From the NCBI RefSeq assembly GCF_900013425.1, contig NZ_FBXK01000005.1:2046001-2110000 (forward strand): DNA of 64,000 bases, given 5' to 3'. The notes beneath the pieces were generated by a model. The model worked only from the letters and a program-made list of their open reading frames with translations. It was not told the DNA's origin and made no database searches. The stretch's first letter is position 1; each line of letters opens with the position of its first letter. Shown one piece after another: positions 15,831 through 25,670 of this stretch. The position numbers and the translations under genes are program-made. The stretch comes from Sphingobium sp. Z007. GTDB lineage: Bacteria > Pseudomonadota > Alphaproteobacteria > Sphingomonadales > Sphingomonadaceae.

Positions 15831-17468
15831 TTGGTCTGCCGACCCCTTATATCGCCGCTGCTGGCCGGAACTAAGCCGTTCCACCCCCTCCACGACCCCA
15901 GAAACTTTTGTGTCCGAAAAGGTAGTAACGCCAGATCTAGACACTGCGCCCCCAAGGAATAGGCCAGATATCGTCTTTGATCCCACAGATTGAATCAATG
16001 CTGTGACATTAGGACCGGGATCGCTGATGGATCCCGGGTCCAGCGATAGGCCCTCGATGTCATATACAGTGGAAACGATTCCACGCACCGCGCCGCTTTT
16101 TTGGCCGAACCCGCTGATCTGGCCTCCTTTTACCGAAATATTCTTTGGCACGACTGCTTTGGCCTGAGTGGAATTATTAAACTGGAAAATATATCCATCA
16201 GTATCATGTAGGTTGACGCCGGTAAGCGAAACGCCATCGACTTCGGCGCAGCCATCAAAACCAAGGATAGCGAAAGGACGATGATCCGCACCGTCAACGC
16301 TGCCAACAGCTGCGCCCCCATAGGAACCGCCGTTAATATTCAGTCCGACGCAGCGGGTGCCCGGACCAAAGGAAATGATAGTTTTACCGCATAGATCGGC
16401 AATGTTGCCTGTCAAATCCGCGTAAAGGACACCGCCTGGGCCAAATTCCGTTTCAACCAAAAGAAGCTGATTGCCGAAATCGAGGACATTAGAGGAAATT
16501 GTCGGACTACGCGCGATATAGTTACGAATGCGAACGAGCGTGCCGCCGCCATGGCACCGATTGTTGGTGATACGCAACGCCCGTCCCTTGTACATTGCAT
16601 CTGTCTGCCCGCCGCCACCGGAGGTTCCAGAAGATGGCCAGTCGCTGGTGACGCAATATCCGCTTTTGTTATTACTAAATAAACAATCCCTGACATGGAC
16701 ACCCCGCCCATAGCAATGAATTGCTTGATAAACATTGTTAAATTGGCAAGCTATAATTTCGATATCAAGATCGTCATTATTATTGTTGTTCTTTTTTGCC
16801 AATATCGCCACATTATTGGCGTTGGCGCTATCACCCCGAAATTTCATTCCGATAATACGCTGAAGGCTGCCCTTACAAAGCAATGCTGCTTGACTACCTT
16901 TACGGCCCCGTGCCTCAAATACGATAAACGCCCCGCCGGTTGGCGGATCGTTCAATGCTCCGCCCTGACTGCCGTTGCGCGCATATAGGCTTTGCCCCGA
17001 CTGGGACATGACAAGCTGGTTTCCGCCGATACAGTAGGCGCCATCATGGAAACCCACATTGCGACCGGTATCGATCGCTTTTTGGATGGCTGCCCAATCC
17101 AAACTGTCGTTGATTGACGTAACGTGAGGATAATCAGCCTGCAAATCAGACAGCGACTGGTATCTGGCTTTGGTCGAGGACGCCGGATTAATCCAGTCCG
17201 CTACCGTCCGCAATGTACCATCGCCGACGGCGCCATAATCGCGCACGAACAGTTCAGCCTGCCCCTGCGCGGACGCTACTCCGCCCTTTCCCGGCAAATC
17301 CAAATCGGCGCACCGTTCCGCGAGATTTTCCTCAGAAAGATTGGTCGTGGCGCTCACGGCTTTGCTACCCTTTGAAGATTGCCTTCCGCCCGCCTCGGTG
17401 CGGGCATTAAGACCAAACAACGCGCCCGTCATAGCTGTCCAGAGTAATCTCCTGCGCTCTATCAGCAT
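15822..17468 (-). CDS. Secreted right-handed beta-helix protein (pectate-lyase-like superfamily)
   Basis: A 548-residue exported protein. The start at 17468 has CAGGAG 7 bases upstream; an upstream ATG at 17504 lacks one. The N-terminus has an Arg-rich stretch and hydrophobic core (ERRRLLWTAMTGALFGL), compatible with a Tat or Sec signal. VRDYGAVGDGT at about 90 is the hallmark opening of Pectate_lyase_3/GH28-like beta-helix proteins, followed by many Asn/Gly-rich repeating turns. Such proteins bind, cleave or modify polysaccharides. Its position beside the rhamnose operon suggests a role on the capsule, such as lyase, depolymerase or epimerase. Catalytic residues could not be assigned. Confidence 0.78.
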   Translation of the reverse strand: MLIERRRLLWTAMTGALFGLNARTEAGGRQSSKGSKAVSATTNLSEENLAERCADLDLPGKGGVASAQGQAELFVRDYGAVGDGTLRTVADWINPASSTKARYQSLSDLQADYPHVTSINDSLDWAAIQKAIDTGRNVGFHDGAYCIGGNQLVMSQSGQSLYARNGSQGGALNDPPTGGAFIVFEARGRKGSQAALLCKGSLQRIIGMKFRGDSANANNVAILAKKNNNNNDDLDIEIIACQFNNVYQAIHCYGRGVHVRDCLFSNNKSGYCVTSDWPSSGTSGGGGQTDAMYKGRALRITNNRCHGGGTLVRIRNYIARSPTISSNVLDFGNQLLLVETEFGPGGVLYADLTGNIADLCGKTIISFGPGTRCVGLNINGGSYGGAAVGSVDGADHRPFAILGFDGCAEVDGVSLTGVNLHDTDGYIFQFNNSTQAKAVVPKNISVKGGQISGFGQKSGAVRGIVSTVYDIEGLSLDPGSISDPGPNVTALIQSVGSKTISGLFLGGAVSRSGVTTFSDTKVSGVVEGVERLSSGQQRRYKGSADQWE

Positions 17469-17872
17469 CGGCCGCTCCTGAATTGGCAAGTCATCACGCA
17501 GCACGGCATCACCTTTGCCTCAATTCGCCTGCAAGGATAAAGCCTTGAGAGCAACAGGTTAAGGCCATCGGCTTTACTGCCAGCCGGTCAGCATGGTTGA
17601 AGGACTCACAAGACGATAAAATCCGCGAGCACGATATTGGTTGCCTGTAGAGAGCGTAAAACGCCGCCATATGTTAGATTGCCCGGACGGGGCGTCGTCA
17701 TCTGTAGCGGCAAACATCTGTATTCTGCCGCTGACGTCATGCTTGCATATCAGCGCCGCTTGAAAACATGCGGCAAAAACATAGGCATATGGCGTACGCC
17801 CCGAATGCTAATCAGCCAAGTTTCGTCGACCACCGACATGTTATCGCCTGGTGTTTCTGGTACACTATGACG
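17469..17872. other. Intergenic region between beta-helix gene and rmlA
   Basis: A 404-base gap between two minus-strand genes. It should contain the beta-helix gene promoter near 17470-17600. I saw no convincing coding frame, terminator hairpin or RNA gene. Confidence 0.45.
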
Positions 17873-18742
17873 TTAGGCATCCTTCAAAAAGCGACGAAGG
17901 TAACCAGCGTAATCGGATTTACCCAGCTTTGCGATAGCCTGCTCGACCTCCTCGACACCGATAAAGCCCTGTCGAAAAGCGATTTCCTCTGGACTGGCGA
18001 TCTTGAAGCCCTGACGTTTTTCAAGAACGCGCACGAATTCAGCGGCGTCGAGCAGGCTGTCAGGCGTGCCAGTATCCAACCATGCAAAGCCGCGCCCCAT
18101 GATTTCAACATTGAGTTCACCACGTTCCAGATAGATTCTATTGACGTCGGTGATCTCCAGTTCGCCGCGAGCAGAAGGCTTTAGGTCTGCGGCGATATTG
18201 ACGACATTGGCATCGTAGAAATACAGGCCGGTCACGGCCCAATTGGATTTCGCCTTTTCCGGCTTCTCTTCAATCGTGAGCGCTTTCATCGACCCGTCGA
18301 AGCTGACAACGCCATAGCGTTCGGGATCATGGACATGATAGGCAAAGACACTGGCTCCACTCTCGCGAGACGAGGCGCGATCAAGCAAATGGTTTAGGCC
18401 ATGCCCGTAGTAGATATTGTCACCAAGGATGAGGGCGGATGGCTGGCCCGCCACAAAATCCGCACCGATAATATATGCCTGGGCCAAACCATCAGGATTT
18501 GGCTGCTCCGCATACTCCAAGGCGATGCCCCATTGGGAGCCATCGCCCAACAGAGCCTGGAAAGCCGGCAGATCGCGTGGCGTAGAGATGATCAATATTT
18601 CCCGAATGCCGGCCAGCATCAAAGTCGTGAGCGGGTAATAGATCATCGGCTTGTCATAGACCGACATCAACTGCTTGGACGTCGCAAGCGTCATGGGATA
18701 GAGGCGCGTGCCGCTGCCACCAGCTAAAATAATACCCTTCAT
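17873..18742 (-). CDS. rmlA: Glucose-1-phosphate thymidylyltransferase (RmlA)
   Basis: A 289-residue enzyme making dTDP-glucose from glucose-1-phosphate and dTTP, the first step of dTDP-L-rhamnose synthesis. The nucleotide-binding signature [11 protein letters not shown] (8-18) and [17 protein letters not shown] are diagnostic. I start at MKGIILAGG because the first strand begins there; 13 upstream in-frame residues have no family counterpart. Last gene of a minus-strand rmlC-rmlB-rmlD-rmlA operon. Confidence 0.96.
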   Translation of the reverse strand: MKGIILAGGSGTRLYPMTLATSKQLMSVYDKPMIYYPLTTLMLAGIREILIISTPRDLPAFQALLGDGSQWGIALEYAEQPNPDGLAQAYIIGADFVAGQPSALILGDNIYYGHGLNHLLDRASSRESGASVFAYHVHDPERYGVVSFDGSMKALTIEEKPEKAKSNWAVTGLYFYDANVVNIAADLKPSARGELEITDVNRIYLERGELNVEIMGRGFAWLDTGTPDSLLDAAEFVRVLEKRQGFKIASPEEIAFRQGFIGVEEVEQAIAKLGKSDYAGYLRRFLKDA

Positions 18743-18785
18743 CCGTCCGTATTCCTTATTCGGGAAATCAACATGCCGCACGCGT

Positions 18786-19661
18786 TTATAGACGCACTAC
18801 GACCGCCTCCAGGGAAGGCCGCCAATTGGGCAGTTCCACTCCATGAACACGCGCGATGAGGCTGCAATCGAGCCTGGAGTTGGCTGGCCTGCAAGCAGCG
18901 GTCGGAAAGTCCGCCGTCGAAATGCGCCGCACCTGTGCAACAGGACCGCCGCGGCGAGCCGCCACAGCAAATATGGCTTCGGCCAAGTCGGCCCAACTCG
19001 CCTCGCCATCGGCCGTCATGTGGAATATGCCCCGCCGGGACGGATCAGTGCTGGCGCTGAGATTAGCGGCTACCTGCAATATGCCGTCGGCAATATCGAG
19101 GGCGCTGGTCGGATTGCCGATCTGGTCGGCTACCACACTAATTTCGTCCCTATCGCCCGCCAAACGAAGCATGGTCTTGACGAAGTTTGCTCCGAACGGA
19201 CTGTAAACCCATGCAACACGCAGAACTACGCTATTATCGCCATGTGTTTCAAGTACGGCTCGTTCGCCTGCCAGCTTGGATGCGCCATATACACCGGTGG
19301 GCGCAGGCGCGTCCGTTTCTCGATAAGGGCGATTAAGCGCGCCGTCGAAGACATAGTCGGTTGATAAGTGGATCAGCGGCACCCCCATCATGCGTGCCGC
19401 ATCAGCGACAAGCCTGGCACCGGTGGCGTTTACGGAATGCGCAGCATCCGCATCGCTCTCAGCCTTATCGACAGCCGTATACGCAGCGGCCGAAACCACA
19501 ATGTCTGGCGCCGCGGCTTCCAAAGATTGTGAGACGGTGACGGGATCGGCAAGGTCAAGATCCGGCCGCCCGATCGCAACGACATCATGACCATATGCCA
19601 GGCCACGGTCCAGAAGGCTGCTCACCACCTGCCCCGATCGCCCAGTCACGGCTATCCTCAT
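18786..19661 (-). CDS. rmlD: dTDP-4-dehydrorhamnose reductase (RmlD)
   Basis: A 291-residue extended short-chain dehydrogenase performing the last, NAD(P)H-dependent step to dTDP-L-rhamnose. It shows [25 protein letters not shown], the STDYVFDG motif and YGASKLAGE (Tyr-x3-Lys catalytic pair). Its start overlaps the end of rmlB by four bases, so the two are coupled. Confidence 0.96.
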   Translation of the reverse strand: MRIAVTGRSGQVVSSLLDRGLAYGHDVVAIGRPDLDLADPVTVSQSLEAAAPDIVVSAAAYTAVDKAESDADAAHSVNATGARLVADAARMMGVPLIHLSTDYVFDGALNRPYRETDAPAPTGVYGASKLAGERAVLETHGDNSVVLRVAWVYSPFGANFVKTMLRLAGDRDEISVVADQIGNPTSALDIADGILQVAANLSASTDPSRRGIFHMTADGEASWADLAEAIFAVAARRGGPVAQVRRISTADFPTAACRPANSRLDCSLIARVHGVELPNWRPSLEAVVVRL

Positions 19662-20734
19662 CGTGCAATCTCTGGGGAGGAGGGAGATGCGTTGGACAAA
19701 CCCAGCCTTTGCCCGTCATAGCGATTGCGCAACGGCTCCCACCACCATTGATTGTTAAGGTACCACTGCACCGTCTTTTCGATGCCGGTGTCGAAATTCT
19801 CCTGCGCGCGCCAGCCGAGTTCGGTCTCTAGCTTGGTCGCGTCGATGGCATAGCGCGCGTCATGACCGGGACGATCGGTCACGAATTCGATCAGTTTATC
19901 GCGGCTTTCTTTGACGGGAACGAGGTCGTCCAGCACGGCGCATATACGGCGAACTACGTCGATATTACGCCGTTCATTGCGACCGCCTACATTATAGGTT
20001 TGACCCACGCGGCCACGCTCAACGATCAAATCGAGTGCGCGTGCATGATCATCGACATAGAGCCAGTCGCGAATATTCTCTCCCGTGCCGTAAATCGGAA
20101 GCGGCCGTCCAGAAAGCGCATTCAAGATCGTAAGCGGAATCAATTTTTCCGGGAAATGATATGGGCCGTAATTGTTGGAACAGTTCGAAATCACTACAGG
20201 CAAGCCATAGGTACGCTGCCACGCCATAGCCAAATGGTCGGACGCCGCCTTTGATGCCGAGTAGGGCGAGCTAGGATCATAGGGCGTGGTTTCTTCGAAC
20301 AATCCAGCAGCCCCCAAAGAGCCATATACTTCGTCCGTAGAGACATGAAGAAACCGAAAGCCTTGCTTCGCCTCGCAACCCTGCGCGTTCCAGTAGGCGC
20401 GGGCAGCTTCCAAAAGAGTAAAGGTGCCCACCACATTGGTTTGGATGAACTCCGCTGCGCCGGTAATCGATCGATCGACGTGACTTTCGGCGGCAAGATG
20501 CATTATACGATCGGGCTTGAACCCAACAATCGCCTGCTCCATGGCAGCGCGGTCGCAAATGTCCGCCTTCAAGAATTGATGATTGGACCGCCCTTCCACG
20601 GCACGCAGCGATTCCTGACAGCCCGCATAGGTCAGGGCGTCGATCGTCAGGACGTCATATCCTTTTTCGAGCACCAGATAGCGCACGAGAGCCGACCCTA
20701 TGAAACCGGCGCCGCCTGTTACGATCACGCGCAT
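19658..20734 (-). CDS. rmlB: dTDP-glucose 4,6-dehydratase (RmlB)
   Basis: A 358-residue NAD-dependent dehydratase converting dTDP-glucose to dTDP-4-keto-6-deoxyglucose. Visible are the Rossmann motif GGAGFIGS (7-14), [22 protein letters not shown] and [10 protein letters not shown], plus the [18 protein letters not shown] and [11 protein letters not shown] segments that separate RmlB from other epimerases. It lies 14 bases from rmlC. Confidence 0.97.
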   Translation of the reverse strand: MRVIVTGGAGFIGSALVRYLVLEKGYDVLTIDALTYAGCQESLRAVEGRSNHQFLKADICDRAAMEQAIVGFKPDRIMHLAAESHVDRSITGAAEFIQTNVVGTFTLLEAARAYWNAQGCEAKQGFRFLHVSTDEVYGSLGAAGLFEETTPYDPSSPYSASKAASDHLAMAWQRTYGLPVVISNCSNNYGPYHFPEKLIPLTILNALSGRPLPIYGTGENIRDWLYVDDHARALDLIVERGRVGQTYNVGGRNERRNIDVVRRICAVLDDLVPVKESRDKLIEFVTDRPGHDARYAIDATKLETELGWRAQENFDTGIEKTVQWYLNNQWWWEPLRNRYDGQRLGLSNASPSSPEIAR

Positions 20735-20748
20735 GCAACTATATCTTT

Positions 20749-21303
20749 CTAGCTGAAGTAAGCAGGAAGGTCGGCAAGAAGCGGCTGCTGCCGATCTTTA
20801 TGCGACAGTGTGTCTGGATCGGCAATGTCGGGCCAAACCACGCTGATGTCTGGATCGTTCCACCGCAAGCCCTTGTCGCATTCCGCGCTGTAGTAATCCG
20901 TTACCTTGTAGCAGATCACGCTATTAGGCTTCAACGAGCAGAAACCATGTGCGAAACCCGCGGGAACCCACAATTGCTTGCCATTTTCGGGCGTCAACGT
21001 CTCACCCACCCATTTACCATAGGTGGGTGACCCGCGCCTGATATCGACGGCAACGTCGAACAGAGCACCAGCAGTGCAGCGGACCAATTTGCCCTGTGCC
21101 CGCGGCATGCTTTGAAAGTGCAGACCTCGCACGGTACCGACTTTTACACTCAGCGATTCATTATCCTGCACAAAGGCGTGCGTACCGCAATGGTCAGCGA
21201 ATGTATCGGCGCGGAATGTTTCAGCGAAATAGCCGCGTTCATCACCAATGTGGCGCGGAGTGAACAGCTTAACACCGGCAATGGCGAAAGTCTGGATGTC
21301 CAT
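20749..21303 (-). CDS. rmlC: dTDP-4-dehydrorhamnose 3,5-epimerase (RmlC)
   Basis: A 184-residue cupin epimerase. Key elements are [31 protein letters not shown] (catalytic His in RGLHF), [20 protein letters not shown] and [16 protein letters not shown] precedes the ATG. First gene of the rml operon, 41 bases after the polysaccharide export gene, so all may be co-transcribed. Confidence 0.96.
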   Translation of the reverse strand: MDIQTFAIAGVKLFTPRHIGDERGYFAETFRADTFADHCGTHAFVQDNESLSVKVGTVRGLHFQSMPRAQGKLVRCTAGALFDVAVDIRRGSPTYGKWVGETLTPENGKQLWVPAGFAHGFCSLKPNSVICYKVTDYYSAECDKGLRWNDPDISVVWPDIADPDTLSHKDRQQPLLADLPAYFS

Positions 21304-21344
21304 GTTTACCTTTGCAAAATAACTGTTCCGACGCCGCTATTGCG

Positions 21345-22496
21345 TTAATTGCTGTTCTGCACCGTCTGCACTGCACTGGTTACCGTGAGGATCGGAGAGA
21401 AGAGCTGGCTGATCAACTGGATCAACTTGCTCGGCTGGTTGGCGCCCGCGTTACCGAAATACAGCACGTCCTGATCGCGCATCCCAAAGCGCTGAGCCAG
21501 GAAGAAGGTTCCGGCCTGCATCATATTGAAATGATAGACTACAGGGACCACTTGCCCTTGCGCGTCGCGATTGTACCGGAACAAGAAGATCGCTCGAGGG
21601 TCGCCAAGACCGGGATTTGTACCGCCTGCGGACGCGATAGCCTCGGCCACAGTAATGGCCGATCGGCTAAAGGGCACATGTTCCACGCGCCCGGAAGCAC
21701 CCAGAACCGAAAAGCTGTAGGGGTCGCTAATCAGCGATATGCGATCGCCGGGATAGGCATGCACGTCAAGGGCTGGATTTTTAACAAGATCGTCTAGACG
21801 AAGGTCAACGCTTTGAGTGCCGCGTACGACCCGCAGCTTCAACTCACGCGCATCGCCGCGATAGCCGCCAGCAAGGGCTATCACATCGGACAGTGTTTCC
21901 CGGTTGGTCTGCAGCACTAACCGCCCCGGCTTGGTGACTTCGCCACCGATAATCACCGAATTGGTGATCGCTTCGTTCAATCGGATCAGAACCTGCGGGT
22001 TTTGGGACATCCCCCTAAGCGAGGCGCGAACCATCGCCTCGATTTCCATGATGGTGTGCCCCGCAACATGCAGGCGGCCAGCGTAGGGAATCAAAATATC
22101 GCCATTGTCATCAACGCGACTGAGAGGCAATTTCTGGACCTGCACCCCAGGATTGCCGACCAAACTCTCTGTCGCGCCACTACCGCCGCTGTTTCCAGAG
22201 GAAAACAAAGTGACGCCAGCCTCGTAGATATTGACCTCCAGCACGTCACCGGAACCGATCATATCGGTCGGTGGCGGAACGATATCTGCAAGCTGGGGCT
22301 TGGAAGATGCGGCTACCTCAGCCACCGGTATGTCGGTCACCGATTGGACCTGCACCAACTGAATCGGCGAGGGACCAATGGCTGCCATGCTGGCCGATTT
22401 CCGTATCTGCCCGGCCGTAGGACCGCTGGAAGGAAGGGATGCGCATCCCACAAGGGCTGTGGACAGGGCTAGGCAAATGGCGATTTTAAATTGCAT
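21345..22496 (-). CDS. Outer-membrane polysaccharide export lipoprotein (Wza/KpsD-type OPX)
   Basis: A 383-residue protein with a lipoprotein signal (lipobox LVGC, C18). The Poly_export domain follows (IGSGDVLEVNIYEAGVTLF, ILIPYAGRLHVAGHTIMEIEA), then SLBB-type repeats (IGGEVTKPGRLVL, DVIALAGGYRG, VLGASGRVEHV, VAEAIASAGG). These proteins form the periplasm-spanning channel that moves capsule or exopolysaccharide to the surface. It is transcribed divergently from kpsEMT, the inner-membrane half of the same exporter. Confidence 0.93.
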   Translation of the reverse strand: MQFKIAICLALSTALVGCASLPSSGPTAGQIRKSASMAAIGPSPIQLVQVQSVTDIPVAEVAASSKPQLADIVPPPTDMIGSGDVLEVNIYEAGVTLFSSGNSGGSGATESLVGNPGVQVQKLPLSRVDDNGDILIPYAGRLHVAGHTIMEIEAMVRASLRGMSQNPQVLIRLNEAITNSVIIGGEVTKPGRLVLQTNRETLSDVIALAGGYRGDARELKLRVVRGTQSVDLRLDDLVKNPALDVHAYPGDRISLISDPYSFSVLGASGRVEHVPFSRSAITVAEAIASAGGTNPGLGDPRAIFLFRYNRDAQGQVVPVVYHFNMMQAGTFFLAQRFGMRDQDVLYFGNAGANQPSKLIQLISQLFSPILTVTSAVQTVQNSN

Positions 22497-22780
22497 TGAT
22501 GCATGAACTCGAGGGATTGAGGCCTTAACGATGCTGCCTTAGCATCGGTGTTCGGGATTGGACAATAGTTTCATCCCCATCGTTAACAGCCGGCCGGCAG
22601 ACCCTTCTAAATTGCCCGATAGTGCGGCTGCGCAAACGCCGATTTTTCCTCGCATATCGGCCGGTCGCACCAGCTTGCAGGGCCGTGTTCGGCTATTCGC
22701 CTACCCTGTTATGTCTTGCGTCCAGACGCGTGTTGGCCTAGCGCGAGGCAGCTTTGTTTTGCTTTAGGCGCTTGGACATT
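22497..22780. promoter_or_regulatory. Divergent promoter region between the OPX gene and kpsE
   Basis: A 284-base region between two divergent export operons. It must carry the start sites of both the rml/OPX and kpsEMT transcripts and is the most likely control point of the capsule locus. No operator repeat or riboswitch was recognised. Confidence 0.45.
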
Positions 22781-23962
22781 ATGAACGTTAATCCCTCGTT
22801 CCCCGTTGAGGGCGAAGCAACCCCGGTTGATGAGTCAACCTCCCGCCGATCATCGATTCTTGCTTGGGTGAAGAAGCGTCGCTGGTTCGTTGCGCTCGTC
22901 ATTCTGCCCACGCTTCTGGCGGCTCTCTACTACGGTTTTTTTGCCGCAGATATCTACGTTTCTGAATCGCATTTCGTCATCAAGAGTCCTGATCAAAAGC
23001 GCTCTCAGGTGTCGACACTGGCCAATCTGGTTCAGACTACCGGATTGTCGGCCGGGCAGGAGCAGACCAATGAGGTCATAACCTATGTGCGGTCGCGCGA
23101 CGCCCTGCGAGCGCTAGAGAAAAATCCGGGGATCGGTCAGAAATTCATGTCCAGCCGGGCGGATGTGATAGCGCGTTTTCCGGGCATCTTTTCGAGCCCG
23201 AACTTTGAAAGCCTCTATAAATATTATGACAAGATGGTCGATGCACGCTTCGATAGCGACACCGGCACGGCAGTCATAAAGGTCAAAGCATTTGAAGCGA
23301 TTGACGCTTATCAGATCAACAAGCGCCTGCTGGAGCTAAGCGAAGGGCTAGTCAATCAGTTGAACAGTCGCGCTCAATCAAATGGCATTGCCGAAGCGCA
23401 ACGGCAGGTAGAACTCGCCACGACGCGAGCCAGGGCCGCGCGCATAGCGCTGGCGCAATATCGCAATACACAGGCGCTCATTGATCCTACCCGCCAGGCG
23501 AGCGGCGTGCTGGATATTTCCAACACGATGATCGGAGAACGCGCAGCGCTTCAGGCACAACTCAGCACGATGCAGCGATTGACTCCGAACAATCCTTCCA
23601 TCCCGGCTCTGCGCAACCGCATCAACGCAATTTCCGAACAGGTCGCTTCGCAAGATAGCAGGGTCGTAGGGTCCGACACCGGCATTGCTTCCAAAATGGG
23701 CGGTTATGAAAATCTGCTGGTGGAACAGGAGTTTTCGACGGAAAATCTGAACGCCGCCAACGCCGCATTGGTCCAGGCGCGCGCCGGGGCGCAGCGGCAG
23801 CAATTTTATCTCGAGCGGGTCGTTGACCCGAACTTGCCGGACATGCCGCTGTTGCCAAAGCGGCTCCTAAACGTCCTCATTGTCGCTGCCGCGGCCGTCA
23901 GCCTTTATTTCATCGCCTGGATGTTCATGATCGGCGTCGTCGAGCATGCGCCGGAAAACTGA
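22781..23962 (+). CDS. kpsE: KpsE-like capsule export inner-membrane protein
   Basis: A 393-residue polysaccharide co-polymerase/adaptor that links the ABC transporter to the outer-membrane channel. It has an N-terminal membrane helix (about 35-54), the KpsE segment YVSESHFVIKSPDQ, a long periplasmic helical region (about 200-350, Gln/Ala-rich coiled coil), the FYLERVVDPNLPDMPLLPKR motif, and a C-terminal helix (about 362-386). ATG 22781 matches the family start; nine upstream codons look spurious. Followed 2 bases later by kpsM. Confidence 0.93.
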   Translation: MNVNPSFPVEGEATPVDESTSRRSSILAWVKKRRWFVALVILPTLLAALYYGFFAADIYVSESHFVIKSPDQKRSQVSTLANLVQTTGLSAGQEQTNEVITYVRSRDALRALEKNPGIGQKFMSSRADVIARFPGIFSSPNFESLYKYYDKMVDARFDSDTGTAVIKVKAFEAIDAYQINKRLLELSEGLVNQLNSRAQSNGIAEAQRQVELATTRARAARIALAQYRNTQALIDPTRQASGVLDISNTMIGERAALQAQLSTMQRLTPNNPSIPALRNRINAISEQVASQDSRVVGSDTGIASKMGGYENLLVEQEFSTENLNAANAALVQARAGAQRQQFYLERVVDPNLPDMPLLPKRLLNVLIVAAAAVSLYFIAWMFMIGVVEHAPEN

Positions 23963-23964
23963 CC

Positions 23965-24762
23965 ATGACACATATTAGTTGGCGTAAATTAAAAGAAGGT
24001 TGGGCGGTTCAGACGCGCGTGGTGCATGCGCTCATGATCCGTGAGCTGACGACGCGGTTCGGGCGCGAAAATATCGGCTTTCTATGGATCATGGTCGAAC
24101 CTTTGTTGTTCGCTGGATTGGTTGGCACGATCTGGCGATTGACAAAAGGGCCTGAAGAGCATGGCATCGCCATCGTGGCCTTCGTGGTCACAGGCTATAT
24201 ACCTATCACCTTATTCCGTCACGGCATCGGCCGTAGCGTGGCGGTCTTTACGGTAAATGGCGGCCTTCTCTACCATCGACAGATAAAAATCCTGGATTTC
24301 ATCCTGGTCCGGTTCATCATCGAATTGCTGGGCAGCATGATGGCCTATCTATTCATTGCCTTGGTGCTGATGGCCGCCAATCAGTTTCCCGTCCCTGCCA
24401 ATATAGGTCTCTTTCTGGCAGGCTGGTTCCTATATGCCACATTCTGTTTCTCGCTGTGCCTCCTGATCGCGCCACTATCGGAAATGGCGGAAATTATCGA
24501 AAAATTCATTCCGGTCACGACCTATATTATGATCCCCTTTTCCGGGCTGTTCTACATGGTGTCCTGGGCGAGGCCGGAAGTCAGGGACTATCTTCTGTGG
24601 TCGCCCTTCATTAATGGCATGGAAATGATGCGTGGCGGCATATGGGGCGATGAAATCACTGTATATTATAATATCTGGAACCCGATCGGCTGTTCGATCG
24701 TGGCCGCGACCTTTGGCCTGGGCCTTTGCCGTCATGTCCGAAAGAAATTGGCTGTCGAATGA
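23965..24762 (+). CDS. kpsM: KpsM-like capsule ABC transporter permease
   Basis: A 265-residue ABC-2 type permease. It has an amphipathic N-terminus (VHALMIRELTTRFGRENIGFLW), about six hydrophobic helices, and the family segment FSGLFYMVSWARPEVRDYLL. It moves the lipid-linked polysaccharide across the inner membrane with KpsT. Its last four bases overlap the kpsT start. Confidence 0.95.
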   Translation: MTHISWRKLKEGWAVQTRVVHALMIRELTTRFGRENIGFLWIMVEPLLFAGLVGTIWRLTKGPEEHGIAIVAFVVTGYIPITLFRHGIGRSVAVFTVNGGLLYHRQIKILDFILVRFIIELLGSMMAYLFIALVLMAANQFPVPANIGLFLAGWFLYATFCFSLCLLIAPLSEMAEIIEKFIPVTTYIMIPFSGLFYMVSWARPEVRDYLLWSPFINGMEMMRGGIWGDEITVYYNIWNPIGCSIVAATFGLGLCRHVRKKLAVE

Positions 24763-25406
24763 TTGTCTGCGAGAATCTGTCTAAATCTTACGCGCATGGT
24801 TCCAGCCGGAAATTGGTTCTCAACAATGTGAACCTGGAAGTCCGCCGCGGCGAGCGACTTGCGGTGCTCGGCCGCAACGGCGTCGGCAAGAGTACGTTGA
24901 TCAAACTTATCGGCGGCGTAGAAAAGCCCACTGTCGGCAAGGTGACGCGAACCATGTCGGTGTCTTGGCCCCTTGGCTTTTCGGGAGGATTTCAGGGCAG
25001 CCTGACGGGATATGACAATGCCCGGTTCATTGCCCGTATTTACAACCGGGACTATACGAAAATCCGCGAGCAGATCGAAGAATTCTCGGAACTTGGCCGA
25101 CAGCTAAGAATGCCGGTAAAGACATACTCATCGGGCATGCGTGCGCGCCTCGCTTTTGGTCTCTCGTTAGCGGTCGAATTCGACTGCTATCTAATTGACG
25201 AAGTCATTTTGGTAGGCGACCAGAATTTTCATCGCAAATGCCATCACGAACTGTTCGAAAAGCGTGCCGATCGTGCCATGGTTTTGGCATCCCATAGCAT
25301 GGAAGTCGTCAAGGAATATTGTACGCGGGCTATCTTGATCGATGGTGGCCGCGTCTCGCAGTTCGACGAAGTTTCAGCGGCGATCGACGCATATCTGAGC
25401 CTCTAG
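24759..25406 (+). CDS. kpsT: KpsT-like capsule ABC transporter ATPase
   Basis: A 215-residue ATPase of the capsule exporter. Walker A GRNGVGKST (38-46), the SSGMRARL signature, Walker B YLIDEV and a switch His (ASHSMEVV) are visible. The length matches KpsT and lacks the C-terminal carbohydrate-binding domain found in Wzt proteins that select capped O-antigens, which argues for a capsule system. ATG 24759 overlaps kpsM (ATGA). Confidence 0.95.
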   Translation: MIVCENLSKSYAHGSSRKLVLNNVNLEVRRGERLAVLGRNGVGKSTLIKLIGGVEKPTVGKVTRTMSVSWPLGFSGGFQGSLTGYDNARFIARIYNRDYTKIREQIEEFSELGRQLRMPVKTYSSGMRARLAFGLSLAVEFDCYLIDEVILVGDQNFHRKCHHELFEKRADRAMVLASHSMEVVKEYCTRAILIDGGRVSQFDEVSAAIDAYLSL

Positions 25407-25670
25407 AATACCAACTGGACTGGTTTTGGGACGATTGGCAATATCGACCTTGCAATGCGGCAATTCCCAGTTTGAGTTTTGGTATCATGTGCGTTACTCG
25501 TAAGCACATATGGGTCGCGACATGGCTGATTCTGTTGGAATAATAAAATAAATAGGTCATTTATTTGCGTGGGCGGGGCATGCCGTCACATAACTGCGCC
25601 GATTGTCCGGGGTGGATGGTGGCAGGCTTTGTGCTACGCTTTGTAATAGTCACGACGCTGAGGAACCGGC
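25407..25670. other. Intergenic region after kpsT, with A/T-rich inverted repeat
   Basis: A 264-base gap. At 25546-25566 the repeat AAATAAAT / ATTTATTT flanks a 5-base loop. It is too A/T-rich for a typical terminator but may mark a promoter or regulator site for the next gene. The latter has a good ribosome site (GAGGAA, about 7 bases upstream). No coding frame was supported here. Confidence 0.4.

Noticed and set aside
17637..17870. A 77-codon plus-strand frame before rmlA
   Set aside because: No ribosome site, no family resemblance, and it sits in an otherwise noncoding gap.
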